From the NCBI GenBank assembly GCA_016765335.1, contig JAESQE010000237.1, forward strand, positions 1-6,380: 6,380 nucleotides of DNA. Reading direction: 5' to 3'. The translations under genes and the position numbers were made by a program. The notes under the pieces were generated by a model. That model made no database searches, was not told the DNA's origin, and worked only from the letters and a program-made list of their open reading frames with translations. The stretch's first letter is position 1; every line of letters starts with the position of its first letter. Below are positions 1 to 5,748 of this stretch, one piece after another. This stretch comes from Planctomycetaceae bacterium (GTDB lineage Bacteria; Planctomycetota; Planctomycetia; Planctomycetales; Planctomycetaceae).

Positions 1-1695
1 GAACTGGCAGTTCGATTGAAAACGGATTTCTCTCAGACGGATAACGAAATCGCCGGCTTGCTGGACGCGTTTGATGGAAAATTCATCCCGCCTGGACCGG
101 GCAACAGTCCAGATCGTAACCCCGCGGTTGTGCCAACGGGGCGCAATATGTACGTGATGAATCCCGAAGAAGTGCCCACACGGCCCTCTTGGGAAATCGG
201 CAAGCAACTTGTTGATCAACTGCTGGCGCAACAACTCAAAGCAAACGGTCGTTACCCTCGTAAAGTTGCCTTCACGCTCAATTCGTTCGCAACATTTCAG
301 GATTATGGCGTGATGGAATCGCAGATTCTTTATCTGATCGGTGTGCGACCGGTGTGGGATGAACGAAATCTTGTGGCTGATCTCGAACTGATTCCAGCAA
401 CCGAACTGGGCCGCCCCCGGATCGATGTTTTCATTTCGTCGTTGGGATACTACCGCGACATGCTGCCGACCCGTATGCGATTGCTCGACAAAGCCGTTCG
501 TCTGGTTGCAACTCACCAGGAAGAAGGAAATCTGATCTACGAAAACAGTTTGCATGTCAAAGCCGAACTGGAGAAACAGGGGATCGCTTCGCAGAAAGCT
601 GCGATGTTGTCGCAGGCCCGGATTTTTGGTGGACCTCCGGGACAGATCGGTAGTGCAGGGTATTATTATCTTATCGAAAAATCGGGTGAATGGGACAGCC
701 GCGAAGAGTTGATGAATACCTACCTCGGTTTCTCCCGGTACGTTTACACCGAAGGGATCTGGGGAGAGGACGCACCGGAAACGTACAACCGCCATATTCA
801 GGGAACCGACGTACTACTTCGAAGCTGGTCAGACCGCACCCGCAGCCCGCTTTCCAACAAATACACATGGTATAAGGGAGGCAGTTTGTCCTTGGCGATT
901 AAACATCTTACGGGCAAGGAGCCGCAATGGTTTCTTTCTGATGTTCGTGATCCGGACCGGGCAGCAATGGTCAATGCGGAAGATGCTTTGCGAAAGGAGT
1001 ACCGCGTTCGACTGTTCAACCGTAAATGGATCGAAGGAATGATGAAGGAAGGTTACGCCGGAGCTGATCAGGTTGCAGTTCATGTTTCGAATACGATGGG
1101 CTGGAAGATTATGCGAGAGAACAGTGTTTCGGATGATATCTGGGAGGAGATTGTTGAAATTTATATTCGAGATAAACGGAATCTCAACATTCGCGAATGG
1201 TTCGAGGCCGAGAATCCGTTCGCCTTTCAGGAGATCACAGAAATTCTGTTGGAAACGGTTCGTAAAGGTTACTGGGAACCGGATGAAGCCACGCTTCTGG
1301 AAATCGCAACTGAATATGCCCGTTCGGTTGCCCGTCACGGTGAAGGAGGTGGTCTGCGTGGCGGCGGTAACAAAAAACTGGAAGCGTTTATCGAAAAAAT
1401 CCTCAGTGCACCGGGGAAACGGGAACTGGACAATTTACTGGCCGAGTTCCAGGCAAAAGGACGCGAGTCATCCACTGCGAAGCAAACTGCTGCACCGGAA
1501 TCAGAATCTGAAATCAGCCAGAAAAAAACGACCGAAATAGTCCAGGGCCAACAGTTGACCCCGAAGGCTTCCCCGCAAAGTCAACCGGAAGAACCGCAGT
1601 CGTGGTACATTCTTGGTATTGCTCTGGCGGTTGGATGTTTTGTTCTGGTGCTGTTTGGTTATCGTTTCCGTCGAGGTGCACCACGGCAGCAGTAG
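1..1695 (+). CDS. CobN/HmuS-like tetrapyrrole metal chelatase, C-terminal part (5' truncated by window)
   Basis: The frame is open from base 1, so the gene begins outside the window; the TTG at 16 is internal. About 564 residues are visible of a family usually around 1200-1400. CobN-family signatures seen (numbered from base 1): a PPGPG motif followed by RNP near residues 30-41, PTGRN at 45-49, and HVSNTMGW at 361-368, then a glycine-rich turn near 448-457. After the chelatase domain come a polar Ser/Gln/Pro-rich linker (about 489-533) and one hydrophobic segment (about 536-554) ending in Arg-rich residues, so the enzyme is probably tethered to the membrane by its C-terminus. CobN is the large subunit of aerobic cobaltochelatase (cobalt into hydrogenobyrinic acid diamide), but no cobS, cobT or other cobalamin gene is visible. 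The neighbours, an ExbB-like channel and a DUF2149 protein, match the HmuS-type arrangement of Bacteroidota haem-uptake operons, so insertion or removal of metal from an imported tetrapyrrole is an alternative. Family confident, substrate unknown. Confidence 0.9.
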   Translation, partial: ELAVRLKTDFSQTDNEIAGLLDAFDGKFIPPGPGNSPDRNPAVVPTGRNMYVMNPEEVPTRPSWEIGKQLVDQLLAQQLKANGRYPRKVAFTLNSFATFQDYGVMESQILYLIGVRPVWDERNLVADLELIPATELGRPRIDVFISSLGYYRDMLPTRMRLLDKAVRLVATHQEEGNLIYENSLHVKAELEKQGIASQKAAMLSQARIFGGPPGQIGSAGYYYLIEKSGEWDSREELMNTYLGFSRYVYTEGIWGEDAPETYNRHIQGTDVLLRSWSDRTRSPLSNKYTWYKGGSLSLAIKHLTGKEPQWFLSDVRDPDRAAMVNAEDALRKEYRVRLFNRKWIEGMMKEGYAGADQVAVHVSNTMGWKIMRENSVSDDIWEEIVEIYIRDKRNLNIREWFEAENPFAFQEITEILLETVRKGYWEPDEATLLEIATEYARSVARHGEGGGLRGGGNKKLEAFIEKILSAPGKRELDNLLAEFQAKGRESSTAKQTAAPESESEISQKKTTEIVQGQQLTPKASPQSQPEEPQSWYILGIALAVGCFVLVLFGYRFRRGAPRQQ

Positions 1696-1717
1696 TTGCG
1701 TTTGCACAGTCTCGCAG

Positions 1718-1735
1718 GCTGGGTCAAGACCCAGC
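1718..1735 (+). other. Hairpin in the cobN-exbB gap
   Basis: A perfect 7-bp inverted repeat, GCTGGGT / ACCCAGC, with a CAAG loop, lies 23 bases after the chelatase stop. It is followed by only a short TTT, so it is a poor intrinsic terminator. It could act as a partial attenuator or an mRNA-stabilising 3' end between the chelatase and the channel gene, or be a dispersed palindromic repeat. Confidence 0.45.
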
Positions 1736-1768
1736 TTTGTGGCTTTCATGCCAATGAAAACCTTTGGA

Positions 1769-1792
1769 TTGTACAGCACCGCGTTTGTACAG
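1769..1792. repeat. Two direct copies of TTGTACAG, period 16
   Basis: TTGTACAG occurs at 1769-1776 and again at 1785-1792. Each copy contains the palindrome TGTACA, so the pair has the look of a two-site operator. It lies about 50 bases before the exbB-like start. No good -35/-10 pair accompanies it, so a regulatory role is speculation. Confidence 0.3.
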
Positions 1793-1838
1793 AATCGTGT
1801 TTACTGTTTTCATCTGAATAGTAACAAAAGAAAATCAA

Positions 1839-2477
1839 ATGGAATCACTTGTTGAAGTTCTCTATTTTTTATCGACTGCGTTATTGATCCCGGTGATCGT
1901 GGTGCTGTTAGGATTTGTTGCGTGGTCGCTGATGGAAATCGGCGGGTTCCTGCGCGAAGCTGGCGAACGACGCAGGCAGAAATCGTCCTGGAAATCTTTT
2001 TTAACGGAACTTTACAATCCTCCTCAATTCGTCAACAAATCAGCGATCACTTCTTTTTTTCAACAAAATAGATACACGGGGTTGCTCGGTTCCTTCGCAA
2101 GGCGAGGGCAACAGTTTTGTGACAGCGAATTACACCTAGGCAAACTGGTTACCGATTTGGAAATTGAAGCAGCCAGTCAACTGGCGCGGATGTCTCTTGG
2201 TTTGCGAGTCGGCCCGATGCTTGGCCTGATGGGGACTCTCATACCATTAGGCCCTGCACTGGTTGGTCTTTCGACAGGAAACATTGAAGAAATGGCCCAG
2301 CACCTTGTTGTCGCATTCAGCACAACGGTTTTGGGTTTGTTTGTCGGGGGAACATGCTACGGCATCTGGCTGGTCCGTCGGCAGTGGTACTCTCGTGATC
2401 TGGCTGATATCGAGTATCTCTACCACTGTTTGCATGCAGCCGAAGGAGAACATCGCGATGCTTCGCCCAACGCATAA
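1839..2477 (+). CDS. MotA/TolQ/ExbB proton channel family protein
   Basis: A 212-residue inner-membrane protein with the ExbB/TolQ layout: one N-terminal transmembrane helix (about 7-31), a cytoplasmic basic loop (about 38-115), then two closely spaced helices (about 122-145 and 153-178). The GPMLGLMGT stretch at 125-133 and AFSTTVLGLFVGG at 159-171 are the typical small-residue-rich channel helices of the family, and a short charged cytoplasmic tail follows. ExbB/TolQ proteins form a pentameric proton channel around an ExbD/TolR-type partner and turn proton flow into mechanical work across the envelope. Here the likely partner is the DUF2149 protein encoded immediately downstream with a 20-base overlap, and the membrane-anchored chelatase upstream is the likely client. 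The start has only a weak purine-rich upstream stretch (AAAAGAAAA). The 143-base gap after the chelatase gene is long for an operon but lies on the same strand without a strong terminator. Confidence 0.88.
   Translation: MESLVEVLYFLSTALLIPVIVVLLGFVAWSLMEIGGFLREAGERRRQKSSWKSFLTELYNPPQFVNKSAITSFFQQNRYTGLLGSFARRGQQFCDSELHLGKLVTDLEIEAASQLARMSLGLRVGPMLGLMGTLIPLGPALVGLSTGNIEEMAQHLVVAFSTTVLGLFVGGTCYGIWLVRRQWYSRDLADIEYLYHCLHAAEGEHRDASPNA
2443..2448 (+). promoter_or_regulatory. Shine-Dalgarno site for the DUF2149 gene
   Basis: AAGGAG lies 9 bases before the ATG at 2458, inside the coding sequence of the preceding channel gene. It fixes the start at 2458 rather than the in-frame ATG at 2434, and indicates translational coupling. 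Confidence 0.75.
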
Positions 2478-2817
2478 TCGCAGCAGAAAGTTCTCTGCCC
2501 ATCAACGGTTACTCACAAGTCACGACGACGATCCGTTAACCAGTGTTGCCAATCTTTTTGATGTCGCGATGGTATTCGCTGTCGCACTTCTCCTGGCGCT
2601 GGTTTCACATTTTCACTTGCCGGAACTTCTTTCGCAGCAACAGGAAATTACGATTGTGAAAAACCCGGGCAAGCCGAACATGGAAATTATCCGCCGTAAA
2701 GGGAAGGTACTGGAACATTATAAAATGACCAGACAGAGTCTTAGCGGCGAAGGCGAAAAACTCGGCACCGCGTACCGCCTCAAAACGGGAGAAGTCGTGT
2801 ATGTTCCAGAAAAGTAA
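2458..2817 (+). CDS. DUF2149 family single-pass membrane protein
   Basis: A 119-residue protein. Residues 1-33 are polar and contain HDDDPLTSVANLF; a single transmembrane helix spans about 34-52 (FDVAMVFAVALLLALVS), followed by a short soluble domain ending in GEGEKLGTAYRLKTGEVVY (about 97-115), the region I recognise as typical of DUF2149. Topology would be N-in with the soluble domain outside the cytoplasm. DUF2149 has no established biochemical function but is known to co-occur with CobN-like and ExbB-like genes in archaea and bacteria. The Asp at residue 35, at the head of the helix in an F-D-V context, recalls the essential Asp of ExbD/TolR, so it may be the ExbD-like partner of the upstream channel; that is inference. 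The gene overlaps the channel gene by 20 bases and ends with two in-frame stops (TAATAA). An IS630 element begins about 12 bases later and may have separated this operon from its original downstream sequence. Confidence 0.85.
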   Translation: MLRPTHNRSRKFSAHQRLLTSHDDDPLTSVANLFDVAMVFAVALLLALVSHFHLPELLSQQQEITIVKNPGKPNMEIIRRKGKVLEHYKMTRQSLSGEGEKLGTAYRLKTGEVVYVPEK

Positions 2818-2822
2818 TAAGA

Positions 2823-2834
2823 TACACTAGTGTA
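2823..2834. repeat. 12-bp perfect palindrome at the left IS junction
   Basis: TACACTAGTGTA straddles the inferred left end of the IS630 element. The right half (GTGTA) is the IS terminus, while the left half (TACAC) resembles the terminus of a second, oppositely placed IS end. Confidence 0.6.
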
Positions 2835-2841
2835 GTGTCTC
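2828..2841 (+). repeat. IS630 left terminal inverted repeat with TA target base pair
   Basis: TAGTGTAGTGTCTC pairs with the right end at 11 of 14 positions. The transposase stop codon (complement of 2840-2842) lies inside this repeat, which is a compact arrangement typical of small insertion sequences. Confidence 0.65.
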
Positions 2842-3926
2842 ATTCAGATAGGCACTTATCGAGGGCGGCTTTGGCTCGGGTTACTTTTTCTAGAATTTCA
2901 TTTGCGGATTTCGTCCACTGATACTTTGTCGGATCGCGATTGTAGTGCTCAACATACTTTTCGATTTCTTGCACCAACTCCTTCACGCTACGGAATACGC
3001 CACGACGAATTCGCTTGGTCGTGATCTCGGCAAACCAACGCTCAATCATGTTTAGCCACGAACAACTTGTCGGCACAAAATGGATCTGAAAACGCGGATG
3101 ACGTTTCAGCCACGCTTTCACTTTTGCATGATTATGCGTTGCGTAATTATCAACGATCAAATGTAAAGTCAACTCCGGTGGAGTCTGGCGATCAATCGTT
3201 TTTAAAAACTTGATCCATTCTTGATGTCGATGCTTCTGTTGACACTGAGTTACAATCGTGCCATCGGTAAGATTCAGAGCAGCAAACAAGGTGGTAGTTC
3301 CATTGCGTTTGTAATCGTGCGCCATCGTTTCGAGTCGACCGGGGAAAATCGGCAAACTCTTCTGAGTGCGATCTAACGCTTGTATTTGAGTCTTTTCGTC
3401 ACACGAAAGAACTAACGCGTGCTCAGGTGGATTCAAATACAAGCCGACGACATCAACCAGTTTTTCGGCAAAGAGTGGATCGTTAGAAACTTTGAATGTT
3501 TTGATACGATGCGGCTTCAGTCCATTGTCTCGCCAGACTCGTTGCACGGTGGATCGACTCACACCGACCGCTTTTGCCATCGATCGTGTTGACCAGTGCG
3601 TTTCGGCAGGTGGTTTTTCCTGTGTTGTTTTTCGTATAATTGCCGCTTCTTTTTTTCTCACGAACCGATGGTTTACGTCCCGAACGGGGAGCATCTTTTT
3701 CGAAGCCAGCGAGTCGTTGTTTATGGAACCGATTTCGCCAAGTTCCAACGGTTCGTCTAGTGCATCCCAGTTCGATGGCGATCTGTTTATTTTGCTTACC
3801 GTCTGCTGCTGCGAGAACAATTTTCGCTCTTTGGACGATCCTGTTTTCTGTTCGCCGTCCGCGTGCCCAGCGAGTTAATGTTGTTCGTTCTTCTTCACTC
3901 AATTTGATTGAAACTGCAATTCTCAT
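2840..3926 (-). CDS. IS630-family DDE transposase, two frames joined at an A7 run
   Basis: This is the cut-and-paste transposase of the element. Frame one starts at the ATG complementing 3926-3924, behind a strong GGAGG, and encodes the N-terminal helix-turn-helix region ([14 protein letters not shown]..., with the [18 protein letters not shown] motif at 46-63). The frame-one reading otherwise stops at 3483. Family similarity moves to another frame at a run of seven A (plus-strand T 3650-3656), continuing as [10 protein letters not shown] and then [20 protein letters not shown] to the TGA at 2840. Skipping one A gives a 361-residue fusion of normal length for the family. In the fusion the catalytic triad is D176 (CDEKTQ), D259 (VDNYATH) and E295 (NMIERW), with 35 residues between the second D and E, all intact. 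Either transcriptional slippage or frameshifting on the A run makes the full protein, or a one-base insertion has broken this copy. The good ribosome site and intact catalytic residues favour a recoded or recently broken gene. Confidence 0.88.
3650..3656 (-). other. A7 slippery run in the transposase (frame junction)
   Basis: On the coding strand the context is GAG, seven A, then GAA GCG. Upstream codons are in frame with GAG AAA AAA and downstream codons with GAA GCG GCA, so the join needs +1 (or -2) realignment. Homopolymeric A runs are known sites of transcriptional slippage in insertion sequences. Confidence 0.75.
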
Positions 3927-3935
3927 CTGAATACT

Positions 3936-3940
3936 CCTCC
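3936..3940 (-). promoter_or_regulatory. Shine-Dalgarno site of the transposase
   Basis: GGAGG on the minus strand, 9 bases before the ATG at 3926. It decides the start against the upstream-extended reading that begins at 3980. Confidence 0.8.
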
Positions 3941-3986
3941 TTAGAAATTCAGACGCATTCCAATCAAAATAAGTTCCCACATTTGA

Positions 3987-4000
3987 GCGACATTACACTG
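3987..4000 (-). repeat. IS630 right terminal inverted repeat
   Basis: Read on the minus strand this is CAGTGTAATGTCGC, matching the left end at 11 of 14 positions. The outermost dinucleotide is CA (TG on the plus strand) rather than the expected TA. Confidence 0.6.
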
Positions 4001-4001
4001 G

Positions 4002-4026
4002 CTCCCCCTTCGTAAGAGGGAGAACC
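4002..4026 (-). repeat. Small palindromic repeat, copy 1
   Basis: A hairpin with arms 4002-4010 and 4014-4022 and a 3-base loop, followed by GAACC-type flank to 4026. It matches 5668-5692 at 22 of 25 positions. On the minus strand all nine pairs form (one G-U); on the plus strand the same pair is an A-C mismatch. It abuts the right IS end. Confidence 0.7.
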
Positions 4027-4126
4027 AATTTTTCAGAGTTTCCCTTTAGTTGTTTGCACTTTGAAAACCGACTCGTTACAAAGAAGAGTCGCTGTTCAAA
4101 AGATAATTCAAATCTTATCGACACAG

Positions 4127-4132
4127 TATAAT
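4127..4132 (+). promoter_or_regulatory. Possible -10 box of the moxR gene
   Basis: A perfect TATAAT lies 85 bases before the proposed moxR start. No convincing -35 hexamer is found 15-18 bases upstream. It would start transcription near 4139, which argues against translation from the in-frame GTG at 4140. Confidence 0.35.
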
Positions 4133-4207
4133 CAATGCGGTGCTTTTCGCTCAGTCTCGGTACAATCATTACCGTGCAACCCATTGCAATCGCGAACAAC
4201 TCAGACT

Positions 4208-4213
4208 GGAGAG
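4208..4213 (+). promoter_or_regulatory. Ribosome binding site deciding the moxR start
   Basis: GGAGAG lies 4 bases before the GTG at 4218 (GGAG itself 6 bases before). No such site precedes the in-frame GTG at 4140. Confidence 0.6.
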
Positions 4214-4217
4214 ACAC

Positions 4218-5159
4218 GTGGAGAAAAGCCCGTACGAATCGATTGAGCAGCTCATCAACCACATTGGCAAAGTACTGCTCGGTAAAGATGAGACGATCCG
4301 CCTGGCTGTGACTGCCCTGCTTGCACAAGGACACCTGCTGATAGAAGATGCTCCCGGGGTTGGGAAAACTTCTTTAGCAAAAGCGATTGCAATGAGCTTG
4401 AATTGCGACTACACGCGACTTCAATGCACCCCCGACATGCTCCCCAGCGACATTCTTGGAACCTCTGTCTTCTTGCCTAACTCAGGAGAATTTGATTTCC
4501 GGAAAGGGCCAATTTTCACAAACATTCTGCTGGCTGATGAAATCAACCGTACAACACCACGGACACAATCTGCACTACTCGAAGCGATGTGTGAGGCTCA
4601 GGTTTCGATTGATGGAAAGACTCGTGAACTGCCTCAGCCTTTTTTCGTCCTGGCAACGCAGAACCCGCACGAATTCGAAGGAACCTATCCGTTACCAGAG
4701 AACCAACTCGATCGATTTATGCTGCGAATCGAAATTGGGTACCCCAGCCTGGATGTTGAAAAAGAAGTCCTCATATCACACCGCGTCAGCGAACCGGTCA
4801 ATTCCATTCAGGCAGTACTTGATCGTGAGCAGCTCGTTAGAATTCAGAAGGATGTTCGCCAAGTCAATGTTGACGAGGGCATTCACGATTACATTTTGGA
4901 CATCGTTCACGCATCTCGCGATCATGAAGAACTGATGCTTGGGGTTAGCACACGTGGTGCCATTACGATGATACATGCTGTGCAAGCTTATGCTTTTATT
5001 CAAGGACGCGATTACGTTATTCCCGATGACGTAAAAACACTCGCAATCCCAGTATTCGCCCACCGCGTGCTCGTGGGTGGTATCATTCGTGAATCACATC
5101 GCCAAAGAGCAAGTGATATTATCGAACAAATTCTTGCCTCAACCACTGTGCCTGTTTGA
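4218..5159 (+). CDS. MoxR-family AAA+ ATPase
   Basis: A 313-residue ATPase from the GTG at 4218, a start supported by a ribosome binding site and by the usual MoxR N-terminus (SIEQLINHIGKVLLGKDE). An upstream GTG at 4140 would add 26 residues that do not look like the family. Visible motifs: Walker A APGVGKTS at 45-52, Walker B ILLADEINR at 103-111, sensor 1 VLATQNP at 144-150, the LDRF arginine at 166 and sensor 2 STRGA at 244-248, with the AAA lid to the C-terminus; all key residues are intact and the length is normal. MoxR proteins act as chaperone-like ATPases, usually helping VWA-domain proteins assemble or activate, and are normally followed by DUF58 and VWA genes. Here no partner follows: the next 589 bases contain no believable gene. 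Upstream is an IS630 element, so the locus may have been rearranged. The particular client cannot be told from the window. Confidence 0.93.
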   Translation: MEKSPYESIEQLINHIGKVLLGKDETIRLAVTALLAQGHLLIEDAPGVGKTSLAKAIAMSLNCDYTRLQCTPDMLPSDILGTSVFLPNSGEFDFRKGPIFTNILLADEINRTTPRTQSALLEAMCEAQVSIDGKTRELPQPFFVLATQNPHEFEGTYPLPENQLDRFMLRIEIGYPSLDVEKEVLISHRVSEPVNSIQAVLDREQLVRIQKDVRQVNVDEGIHDYILDIVHASRDHEELMLGVSTRGAITMIHAVQAYAFIQGRDYVIPDDVKTLAIPVFAHRVLVGGIIRESHRQRASDIIEQILASTTVPV

Positions 5160-5185
5160 TGGATGGATGTGCCAGATTATGCTGA

Positions 5186-5237
5186 TTTTCTTCGTGTCTT
5201 TGTGGTTGCTGTTTTTACCACTAAGTCACGAAGAAAA
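5186..5237. repeat. Long inverted repeat after moxR
   Basis: Arms 5186-5206 and 5217-5237 are complementary at 19 of 21 positions, with a 10-base loop containing T5. It begins 26 bases after the moxR stop. The arms read TTCTTCGTG...GTGGT and its complement, a type of sequence seen in dispersed intergenic repeats of many bacteria. Without a U tail it is not a classical terminator, but a stem this long could block transcription or protect the 3' end of the moxR mRNA and of the convergent HPr mRNA. Confidence 0.75.
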
Positions 5238-5565
5238 GAAGAAACAATGATTGAGAAAAAGTATGCCCCGTAATTGACAACGGTTCGGCAGTCGCCTCGC
5301 TCTCTCGAAGGAGATGCCTTGATCGGTCGTGCACGCAGGAGTTCATTGATTCTGGTGTAGGATTTCAGCTTCATGCGTGACTCAAATTGCCAAGCTTCGA
5401 ACACGAACAGGCAAAAACCTTGCAAATTTCAACACTCCCATCCCCAACCACTGCCCCGTCAGGCTAGATCCGAAATAGTTTTTCAGGGCCGACTAATTGA
5501 AATGGAGCACAGACATTCTCGAATACAGTTTGGTTATAAAAACAGTTCAAAAATCCCCTCTAATA

Positions 5566-5627
5566 CGCATTCGCATATTTGTTTGCGCGTTGAACATATC
5601 CTAAGTCCTTATCAGCATAAGGCCACG
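5566..5627. repeat. 62-base structured direct repeat, copy A
   Basis: Aligns without gaps to 6318-6379, offset 752, at roughly three quarters of positions. It contains two hairpins: CGCA/TGCG (5572-5575 with 5584-5587) and CCTTAT/ATAAGG (5607-5612 with 5617-5622, CAGC loop). Each stem differs from copy B by a compensatory A-T to G-C exchange. Confidence 0.75.
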
Positions 5628-5667
5628 AGCGAGAGCTTCGCGCAAGTATTAATTGAGTTTGGTATAA

Positions 5668-5692
5668 CTCCCCCTTCGTCAGGAGGAGAACC
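5668..5692 (-). repeat. Small palindromic repeat, copy 2
   Basis: Matches copy 1 (4002-4026) at 22 of 25 positions in the same orientation. Arms 5668-5675 and 5681-5688 form eight pairs on the minus strand including one G-U, at a different position from copy 1. It lies 57 bases past the HPr-like stop and might also serve as that gene's 3' hairpin. Confidence 0.65.
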
Positions 5693-5748
5693 TATTAATA
5701 GAGGCTATCTTAACGGGAAAATTCGTATCTGTCAGCTTGCTACGAGTT

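Larger units (their letters stand above)
2830..3998 (-). mobile_element. IS630-family insertion sequence, about 1.17 kb
   Basis: The element is defined by an IS630-type transposase on the minus strand and by related outer ends: bases 2828-2841 and the complement of 4000-3987 agree at 11 of 14 positions, sharing AGTGTA and TGTC blocks. IS630 elements insert at TA and duplicate it. TA is present on the left (2828-2829), but the matching position on the right reads TG (3999-4000), so the duplication has decayed or the exact end is off by a little. The element is oriented against the chelatase operon and sits between the DUF2149 stop and a small palindromic repeat at 4002. No second gene is carried. 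Confidence 0.88.
5160..5748. other. 589-base stretch without a believable gene
   Basis: It lies between the convergent moxR and HPr-like genes. It holds an inverted repeat with 21-base arms (5186-5237), one copy of a 62-base structured repeat (5566-5627) and the second copy of a small hairpin repeat (5668-5692). Reading frames here (for example minus 5425-5177 and the start of plus 5373-6005) show no family resemblance and run through the repeats. In 5238-5565 I see nothing I can identify. Confidence 0.7.

Noticed and set aside
829..1338. Minus-strand frame of 169 codons inside the chelatase gene
   Set aside because: It lies wholly antisense to conserved CobN motifs and shows no family resemblance.
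1718..1735. Strong intrinsic terminator after the chelatase gene
   Set aside because: The hairpin has only TTT after it; called a generic hairpin instead.
3650..3820. N-terminal 57 codons of the second transposase frame (start at 3820)
   Set aside because: They are the out-of-frame reading of the conserved helix-turn-helix region; translation starting there has no support.
3483..3980. Transposase frame one taken as a separate protein starting at 3980 and ending at 3483
   Set aside because: The first 18 codons precede the ribosome site and ATG at 3926, and residues after the A7 run lose family similarity.
4140..4217. Longer moxR start at the GTG at 4140
   Set aside because: No ribosome site, non-family N-terminal residues, and a possible promoter -10 box immediately upstream.
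3993..4334. Minus-strand frame of 113 codons over the moxR upstream region
   Set aside because: It runs through the palindromic repeat, producing a PLTKGE-type string, and is antisense to the moxR start; no domain seen.
5163..5273. Short frame MDVPDYADFLR... directly after moxR, considered as the start of a DUF58 gene
   Set aside because: It stops after about 36 codons, reads through the inverted repeat, and has no DUF58 motifs.
5177..5425. Minus-strand frame of 82 codons
   Set aside because: It spans the inverted repeat and other small palindromes, with no recognisable domain and no good ribosome site.
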